The position numbers were made by a program, and so were the translations under genes. From Bacillota bacterium (GTDB taxonomy: Bacteria > Bacillota > Clostridia > Oscillospirales > Acutalibacteraceae): a stretch of DNA of 10,804 nucleotides. The notes under the pieces are model-generated. The model did not search any database. It saw nothing but the letters and a program-made list of their open reading frames with translations, and was not told where the DNA came from. Numbering within the stretch: the stretch's first letter is position 1; the number at the start of each line of letters is the position of its first letter. This document shows, one piece after another, positions 6,832-10,804 of the stretch. The stretch lies in NCBI GenBank assembly GCA_030705695.1, contig JAUZPX010000066.1, forward strand, positions 1-10,804, written 5' to 3'.

Positions 6832-8583
6832 ATGTCTAAGCCCAACGACAGAGTTCGGCATTCTTTTTTAAAAGGTTCCCTTGTTTTGGGCGTTAGTATG
6901 CTCATTGTCAAGCTAATTGGAATGTTTTATAAAATTATTCTAACAAATATGCTTGGCGTTGTTGGTAACGGTATTTTATCTGTTACCTACGAGTTATATA
7001 ATCCTCTTTTTATGCTAGCCACAGCAGGGTTTCCAATTGCCATCTCTCGTATGGTATCGGAAAGCGTAGCAACAAAGCGATATAATGACGTAAAGAAGAT
7101 TCATAGGGTTTCTGTACCATTTTTGTTTATAACAGGTATACTTGGTTTTTTGATAATGCTAGCAAGCAGTTTTGCTTATTGTAATATTGCGCAAACTCCA
7201 AGCGCATTACCTGCTGTAATTTGCCTTTCACCAACAATTTTGTTTGCCTGTTTGATGTCTATTTATAGAGGCTACTATGAAGGCCAGCGTAATATGATGC
7301 CGACAGCAATTTCTGAAATAATTGAGGCTGTCAGCAAGCTTGTTATCGGACTTGTTATCTCTTATCTGACATTGCAATACGGCTTAAATCAGTACAGAAC
7401 TACGGGGAAATTCCTTGGTGTTGTATATAAAAACGAAGATCTTGCTCAAGCTGCAATCGTACCATATGCTGTTGCGGCTGCTTTTATCGGTATTTCACTC
7501 GGTGCTTTTTTCGGATTTGTATTTTTACTCTTACGTCATAAAATTAAAGGTGAGGGAATTACAAAGCAGGAGTATGCTCAGTCTCCTCCAGCACGTGACG
7601 GAAAATCAACATTTAATCGTCTGGTTCGTACAGCAATACCAATTGGAACAGGCGCTCTAATAATGAGCTTTGCGGGTCTTATAGATACAATTCTTGTAAA
7701 CAACCGTTTGAAAAATATAATGGATACCAATCCTTCGGCGTTATTAAAACAATATGGCAACTTAATTCCTGCAGATGTTGTTTTTAACAATACAACGCAT
7801 ACATTTCTATTTGGATGTTTCTCGCTTTCATTAACTATAATGATGCTTATAACCGCACTTACCCAAGTTTTTGGGCAGAGTGCTCTCCCATCTGTTACTA
7901 ACGCATATGCCAGAGGAAACAGAAAAGATTTAAAATATAATATTGAAACAGTTATTAAAACAACATGTATTTTCACGCTTCCTGCCGGTCTTGGTTTAAC
8001 TGTTTTGGCACAGCCAATTTTAAGCTTGTTATACACAAGCCGACCAAACGAGATCACAATTGCGGCAAATGTTTTGCAGATTATGGGGATTTCAGGTATA
8101 TTTATTGCAACAAGCACACCTCTTTGCAGTATGTTGCAGGCTGTTGGATGTGTTGATTTACCGTTAAAACTGTTTGCTGTAGGTATGGTTATTAAAGTTG
8201 CTTTAAACTACTTGCTTGTAGGTATTCCTGCAATCAACATACAAGGTGCAACAGTAGGTTCTCTTGTGTGTTATGCAATGGTTTGTTTTGTTGCATTATA
8301 TTATCTGTGCAAACAAACAAAGATAATACCTAATTTCAATTTAGTTTTGATAAAGCCTTTGATTGCTTCAGCCTTTTGCGCAATTACTGCATATTTTTCA
8401 TATCAACTGTTTGATATGAAATTTTCTAATAAAATTGCTGTCATTCTGGCAATTGTCGCTGCCATAATTATTTACGCAATTATGTTGTTGATTTTGCGTG
8501 TAATTACAAAAAATGATCTTTTATCTATCCCAAAAGGGGAAAAAATTGCGAAAACACTTGAAAAATTCCATTTAATAGGTTAA
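6832..8583 (+). CDS. SpoVB/YabM-family lipid-linked oligosaccharide flippase (MOP superfamily)
   Basis: A 583-aa polytopic membrane protein of the MOP exporter superfamily, in the group of SpoVB, YabM and MurJ-like flippases that move undecaprenyl-linked wall or spore-cortex precursors across the cytoplasmic membrane. The N terminus is characteristic (FLKGSLVLGVSMLIVKLIGMFY at ~12-33, ATAGFPIAISRMVSE at 63-77). Hydrophobic segments follow at ~95-115, 125-145, 163-183, 207-235, 267-287, 325-347, 376-400, 413-433, 444-464, 470-493, 505-525 and 535-557, consistent with about 14 helices. The family's YRGYYEGQRNMMPTAISEI motif is at 145-163. A basic/Glu-rich cytosolic loop (~236-262) splits the two halves. 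The start is ATG 6832, ten bases after AAGGTGG (6815-6821). Its position before mazG, hup, rqcP, yabP and yabQ matches yabM in Bacillus subtilis, but sequence motifs resemble SpoVB as well. I therefore leave the symbol open. The substrate is inferred from family only. Confidence 0.88.
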   Translation: MSKPNDRVRHSFLKGSLVLGVSMLIVKLIGMFYKIILTNMLGVVGNGILSVTYELYNPLFMLATAGFPIAISRMVSESVATKRYNDVKKIHRVSVPFLFITGILGFLIMLASSFAYCNIAQTPSALPAVICLSPTILFACLMSIYRGYYEGQRNMMPTAISEIIEAVSKLVIGLVISYLTLQYGLNQYRTTGKFLGVVYKNEDLAQAAIVPYAVAAAFIGISLGAFFGFVFLLLRHKIKGEGITKQEYAQSPPARDGKSTFNRLVRTAIPIGTGALIMSFAGLIDTILVNNRLKNIMDTNPSALLKQYGNLIPADVVFNNTTHTFLFGCFSLSLTIMMLITALTQVFGQSALPSVTNAYARGNRKDLKYNIETVIKTTCIFTLPAGLGLTVLAQPILSLLYTSRPNEITIAANVLQIMGISGIFIATSTPLCSMLQAVGCVDLPLKLFAVGMVIKVALNYLLVGIPAINIQGATVGSLVCYAMVCFVALYYLCKQTKIIPNFNLVLIKPLIASAFCAITAYFSYQLFDMKFSNKIAVILAIVAAIIIYAIMLLILRVITKNDLLSIPKGEKIAKTLEKFHLIG

Positions 8584-8629
8584 AATATGTTTGAAATAAG
8601 CATTTTGAAGAGCGGAGGATAATGTTTCA

Positions 8630-9424
8630 GTGGATTTTCAGGAAAAAGAAAAGTATACTTTTGCCGATCTAATTGAAATTATGAAGCTTCTTCGTTCGCC
8701 GCAAGGATGCCCCTGGGATAGGGAACAAAATCATACTACAATAAGACAGAATTTCATTGAAGAAACATATGAAGTTGTAGAAGCTATTGACAGACAGGAC
8801 ACTGAGCTCTTAAAAGAAGAGTTGGGCGATGTTTTATTACAAGTAGTTTTTCACGCTCAGATGGAAGAAGAAACTGGTAATTTTACAATAGATGATGTTT
8901 CCGATGGCATCTGCAAAAAGCTTATAGTAAGACATCCGCATGTTTTCGGTGATGTCGTTGCGGATAATACAAATGCTGTTCTAAATAACTGGGATAAAAT
9001 TAAAATGAAGACGAAATCCCAAACAAACCAGTCGGACGCTATGATAAGCGTTTCAAAAGCGCTACCGTCACTTATGAGAGCGGCAAAAATTCAGCAAAAA
9101 GCTGCCAAAGTAGGTTTTGACTGGGAAAATATTGATGGTCCTCTAAGCAAAATAAGTGAGGAACTCGATGAACTTAGAGAGGCTCTAAATTCATCGAATC
9201 AAGAGCATATTGAAGAAGAATTTGGCGATTTATTGTTTTCTGTAGTCAATGTTTCGCGTTTTATTCATTCAGATGCTGAAAAAGCATTATATAAAGCTTG
9301 TGATAAATTTACAGATAGATTTATTCGCATGGAAAATCTTGCAAAAGTCAAAGATATCAATATTCAATCAGCAACATTATCTGAACTTGATTCCTTATGG
9401 AATGAAGTTAAAATAATAAGTTGA
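8630..9424 (+). CDS. mazG: Nucleoside triphosphate pyrophosphohydrolase MazG, GTG start
   Basis: A 264-aa all-alpha NTP pyrophosphohydrolase that converts (d)NTPs to NMP plus pyrophosphate, thought to clean up aberrant nucleotides and, in E. coli, linked to (p)ppGpp levels. It has two tandem MazG domains. The first carries CPWDREQNH (27-35), EETYE (44-48) and EELGD (63-67), the Mg2+-binding acidic set. The second carries SEELDELREA (176-185) and EEEFGD (195-200). RHPHVFGD (101-108) and VGFDWEN (161-167) are also family signatures. The length equals E. coli MazG, so the N-terminal methylase-like domain of Bacillus YabN is missing. The start is GTG 8630, eleven bases after GGAGG (8614-8618). 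The ATG at 8622 is in the wrong frame and the upstream frame closes at a TGA (8606-8608). It lies 46 bases after the flippase gene and 33 before hup in the conserved yab cluster. Confidence 0.95.
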   Translation: MDFQEKEKYTFADLIEIMKLLRSPQGCPWDREQNHTTIRQNFIEETYEVVEAIDRQDTELLKEELGDVLLQVVFHAQMEEETGNFTIDDVSDGICKKLIVRHPHVFGDVVADNTNAVLNNWDKIKMKTKSQTNQSDAMISVSKALPSLMRAAKIQQKAAKVGFDWENIDGPLSKISEELDELREALNSSNQEHIEEEFGDLLFSVVNVSRFIHSDAEKALYKACDKFTDRFIRMENLAKVKDINIQSATLSELDSLWNEVKIIS

Positions 9425-9457
9425 AAAAAGAAATTTAAAAAGCGGAGGTAAAATTGT

Positions 9458-9733
9458 ATGAACAAAACAGAACTCATATCTATGGTAGCAGAAAAAAGCG
9501 GCATCACAAAGAAGGACGCTGATAAAGCTGTGACTTCTTTACTTGACACTATTGTTGAGTCAGTTGCAAAAGGTGAGAAAATTCAAATCGTTGGCTTCGG
9601 AACATTTGAGAGACGTGAAAGAGAAGCAAGAACAGGTTGCGATCCTAGAACTAAGGCACAAATTTCCATTCCCGCTTCTAAAGTACCTGCTTTCAAAGCT
9701 GGTAAATCCTTTAAAGAAACAGTTAACAAATAA
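9458..9733 (+). CDS. hup: HU-family nucleoid DNA-binding protein
   Basis: A 91-aa histone-like HU protein, a homodimer that bends and compacts DNA. MNKTELISMVAEKSGITKKD forms the N-terminal helical body, GFGTFERREREARTG (46-60) runs into the beta-arm, and P63 is at the usual position of the intercalating proline in the arm tip. KVPAFKAGKSFKETV (75-89) is the canonical C-terminal signature. The arm tip reads RTGCDPRT, with Cys61 where Arg is most common. The start is ATG 9458, nine bases after GGAGG (9444-9448); the AGCGGAGG sequence there is the same as before mazG. hup between mazG and the S4-domain gene is a usual Clostridia arrangement. HU is normally very abundant while its neighbours are not. 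The strong hairpin directly downstream may help create that difference. I cannot identify a separate promoter for it. Confidence 0.97.
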   Translation: MNKTELISMVAEKSGITKKDADKAVTSLLDTIVESVAKGEKIQIVGFGTFERREREARTGCDPRTKAQISIPASKVPAFKAGKSFKETVNK

Positions 9734-9755
9734 TGTTACAATCTTTATGAATAAT

Positions 9756-9780
9756 GCCGACTTTGCTTTGCAAGGTCGGC
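9756..9780 (+). terminator. Strong hairpin between hup and rqcP, partial terminator candidate
   Basis: An 11-bp stem with one G-U pair (9756-9766 with 9770-9780, outer half GCCGAC/GTCGGC) closes a TTT loop, 22 bases after the hup stop. The following sequence is TATTTCTATA, so the T tract is broken and termination may be incomplete. The hairpin could let most transcripts end after hup with some read-through to rqcP, or could protect the 3' end of hup mRNA. The stem is directly visible; the role is inferred. Confidence 0.65.
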
Positions 9781-9810
9781 TATTTCTATAAATATAGTTT
9801 AGGAGGAATT

Positions 9811-10053
9811 ATGAGACTCGATAAGTATTTGAAAGTATCAAGAATTATTAAACGCAGAACTGTTGCGAACGAAGCGTGTGATGCCGGAAAAGTTACGGTT
9901 AACGGTAAAATAGCAAGAGCATCATATGATGTGAAAGTTAATGATATCATTAACCTGCAAATGGGACCAAAGTTAATAAAAATTCAGGTTACTAACGTTA
10001 ATGAAGTCACAAAAAAAGAAAATGCGGCGAATATGTACACCGTTTTATCATAA
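9811..10053 (+). CDS. rqcP: RqcP/YabO, S4-domain ribosome quality control factor
   Basis: An 80-aa protein consisting of one S4 RNA-binding domain, similar in length to Bacillus RqcP (about 86). In B. subtilis RqcP binds stalled 50S subunits with RqcH and supports C-terminal alanine tailing of incomplete proteins. The sequence opens MRLDKYLKVSRIIKRR, with the conserved basic residues R2, R11, R15 and R16 of the S4 helix, followed by ANEACDAGKVTVNGK (19-33), the typical S4 loop. The start is ATG 9811, four bases after a full AGGAGG (9801-9806). An in-frame ATG at 9754 would place the initiation region inside the hairpin after hup and add a 19-residue non-homologous tail, so I reject it. Location between hup and yabP supports the orthology. 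Confidence 0.94.
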   Translation: MRLDKYLKVSRIIKRRTVANEACDAGKVTVNGKIARASYDVKVNDIINLQMGPKLIKIQVTNVNEVTKKENAANMYTVLS

Positions 10054-10076
10054 ATTCTTTCTTTTTGCCATAAGAT
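10047..10076 (+). promoter_or_regulatory. Possible sigma-E-like sporulation promoter before yabP
   Basis: TCATAAA (10048-10054) resembles the sigma-E -35 consensus (kmATAtt), and CATAAGAT (10069-10076) matches six of eight positions of CATACANT if the free position is counted. The spacing is 14 bases, as expected. It overlaps the end of rqcP and lies about 30 bases before the yabP ATG. Homologous yabP and yabQ are sporulation genes under sigma-E in B. subtilis, which motivates the call. In AT-rich DNA such matches arise by chance, so this is tentative. Confidence 0.3.
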
Positions 10077-10108
10077 GTACTGATATCTTTTCAGGAGGGT
10101 GCAAACAT

Positions 10109-10390
10109 ATGGCAGACGATAAAAGAGTAATGCGCAAGCCACATAGCATGATTATTGAAGACAGAAAGAACATTTCTTTAAGTGGAGTAAACGATGTTGG
10201 CAGCTTTGATGAACAAAGCGTTGTTGTTATTACAGATTTTGGTGAGTTATCGGTACGGGGGAAAGGGCTTCATATAAATAAACTTAGTCTTGAGACAGGT
10301 GAATTAACTATCGACGGCGAAATCACTGCATTAATTTATTCTGATACTCAGCCTACATCAAGCGGTTTATTTTCAAAACTTTTCAGATAG
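10109..10390 (+). CDS. yabP: Sporulation protein YabP
   Basis: A 93-aa protein of the YabP/YqfC family, which in B. subtilis is needed for sporulation and expressed in the mother cell. The sequence shows the family pattern: KPHSMIIEDRKNISLSGV (11-28), then SFDEQSVVVITDFGELSVRG (32-51) and a repeated beta-rich stretch ending LTIDGEITALIY (66-77). There is no signal peptide or transmembrane segment. The start is ATG 10109, nine bases after AGGAGGG (10093-10099); in-frame upstream ATGs at 10001 and 10022 lie inside rqcP without a good site. The 55-base gap to rqcP is larger than the 11-base gap to yabQ, so yabP and yabQ probably form one translation and transcription pair. The molecular function is unknown. 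Confidence 0.93.
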   Translation: MADDKRVMRKPHSMIIEDRKNISLSGVNDVGSFDEQSVVVITDFGELSVRGKGLHINKLSLETGELTIDGEITALIYSDTQPTSSGLFSKLFR

Positions 10391-10401
10391 GATGTGAAGC
10401 T

Positions 10402-10804
10402 TTGGAAATCAATCTTGCTTCACAAATTTATGTGTTTCTTTGGGCTTGTGCCTTTGGTTTTGCAATAGGTATATTATATGAAATTGTCAGATTTATGCGT
10501 ATTGCAGGATTTGACAGCTATATACACACATTCATTCAGGATGTTTTGTTTATTTCCCTTTGTGCTTTTTTGACATTCTTTTTTGCTGTTGCAATGAATG
10601 GGGGACGGGTAAGGTTTTTCATATTACTGGGAGAAACCGTTGGCTTTTTTGTTTATCGATTCACTGTTGCACGATTAACAGAAAAGATTTTTTCATTATT
10701 AGTTAAACTATTCAATTTACTTTTTAACTTGTTAAAAAAGCCAACTTATTATGTTTTTTCAATTGGAAAGGCAAAAATTTACAGATTTTATATAAAAAAT
10801 AATA
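10402..10804 (+). CDS. yabQ: Spore cortex biosynthesis protein YabQ (3' partial), TTG start
   Basis: An open frame running off the right edge with 134 codons visible. The product starts MEINLASQIYVFLWACAFGF and has hydrophobic segments at about 9-27, 44-65 and 72-90. The signatures are GILYEIVRF (23-31) and NGGRVRFFILLGETVGFFVYR (66-86), which match YabQ. In B. subtilis YabQ is a membrane protein of the outer forespore membrane required for cortex formation. The start is TTG 10402, with an imperfect AGGATG site (10389-10394) that overlaps the yabP stop; the only nearby ATG (10392) is followed directly by TGA. The gap to yabP is 11 bases. After the third hydrophobic segment the protein becomes basic and Phe/Leu-rich (~91-134). 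The stop codon, and the divIC gene that usually follows, are outside the window. Confidence 0.88.
   Translation, partial: MEINLASQIYVFLWACAFGFAIGILYEIVRFMRIAGFDSYIHTFIQDVLFISLCAFLTFFFAVAMNGGRVRFFILLGETVGFFVYRFTVARLTEKIFSLLVKLFNLLFNLLKKPTYYVFSIGKAKIYRFYIKNN

Noticed and set aside
7578..8117. A 179-codon open frame on the - strand opposite the flippase gene
   Set aside because: The + strand frame encodes a continuous conserved membrane protein here; the antisense frame has no recognisable domain and no initiation site.
8587..8624. An 11-codon mini-ORF (8587-8622) whose stop overlaps an ATG at 8622, before mazG
   Set aside because: No binding site precedes the mini-ORF, and the ATG at 8622 is out of frame with mazG, ends after 16 codons and lies two bases from GGAGGA. 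GTG 8630 explains mazG.
10072..10089. Small inverted repeat AAGAT/ATCTT before yabP
   Set aside because: Five A/T-rich pairs with an eight-base loop are expected by chance in this DNA and there is no T tract.
1..10804. A new defence, mobile or multi-gene system
   Set aside because: I looked for transposase, integrase, toxin-antitoxin, CRISPR and restriction motifs, terminal repeats and tRNA-like cloverleaves on both strands and saw none. All but one small gene belong to known families.

Overview
The window looks like chromosome from a low-GC, endospore-forming member of the Firmicutes, most likely class Clostridia (Oscillospiraceae/Ruminococcaceae-like). The evidence is its low G+C (roughly one third in the conserved genes), strong AGGAGG-type ribosome binding sites, the Clostridia-style gene order, a radical-SAM HemZ, and the sporulation genes yabP and yabQ with a SpoVB-type flippase. 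Every gene I can support is on the + strand.

Region 1 (1-5148) is a tightly packed housekeeping operon: the 3' end of a recJ-like exonuclease gene, a bifunctional (p)ppGpp synthetase/hydrolase (relA/rel), D-aminoacyl-tRNA deacylase (dtd, apparently starting at CTG), a glyoxalase-II-like metallo-beta-lactamase hydrolase, and hemZ. Junctions are overlaps of 1, 4 and 17 nt or a 20-nt gap, so the genes are probably cotranscribed and translationally coupled. Together they cover DNA repair, the stringent response, removal of mischarged D-aminoacyl-tRNA and radical-SAM chemistry.

Region 2 (5149-6453) breaks this pattern. A markedly more AT-rich polysaccharide deacetylase gene has its own promoter and about 160-170 nt of non-coding DNA on each side. 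It looks like an insertion, or a junction between two conserved gene blocks that lie apart in Bacillus subtilis. The downstream spacer holds a long inverted repeat built around the next promoter.

Region 3 (6454-10804) starts at a good extended -10 promoter. It encodes a small helical zinc-ribbon protein of unknown function and a SpoVB/YabM-type lipid-linked glycan flippase. The conserved mazG - hup - rqcP (yabO) - yabP - yabQ string follows, with yabQ cut by the window end. This mixes nucleotide housekeeping, nucleoid architecture, ribosome quality control and spore-coat/cortex formation. A strong hairpin after hup and a possible sigma-E-like promoter before yabP could give these parts different expression.

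I see no tRNA, rRNA, CRISPR array, insertion sequence or recognisable riboswitch. Most of the window is conserved and ordinary. The points worth a second look are the deacetylase island, the dyad over the zinc-ribbon promoter, the non-ATG starts (CTG, TTG, GTG, TTG), the hairpin after hup and the uncharacterised zinc-ribbon protein. I found no convincing new multi-gene system.
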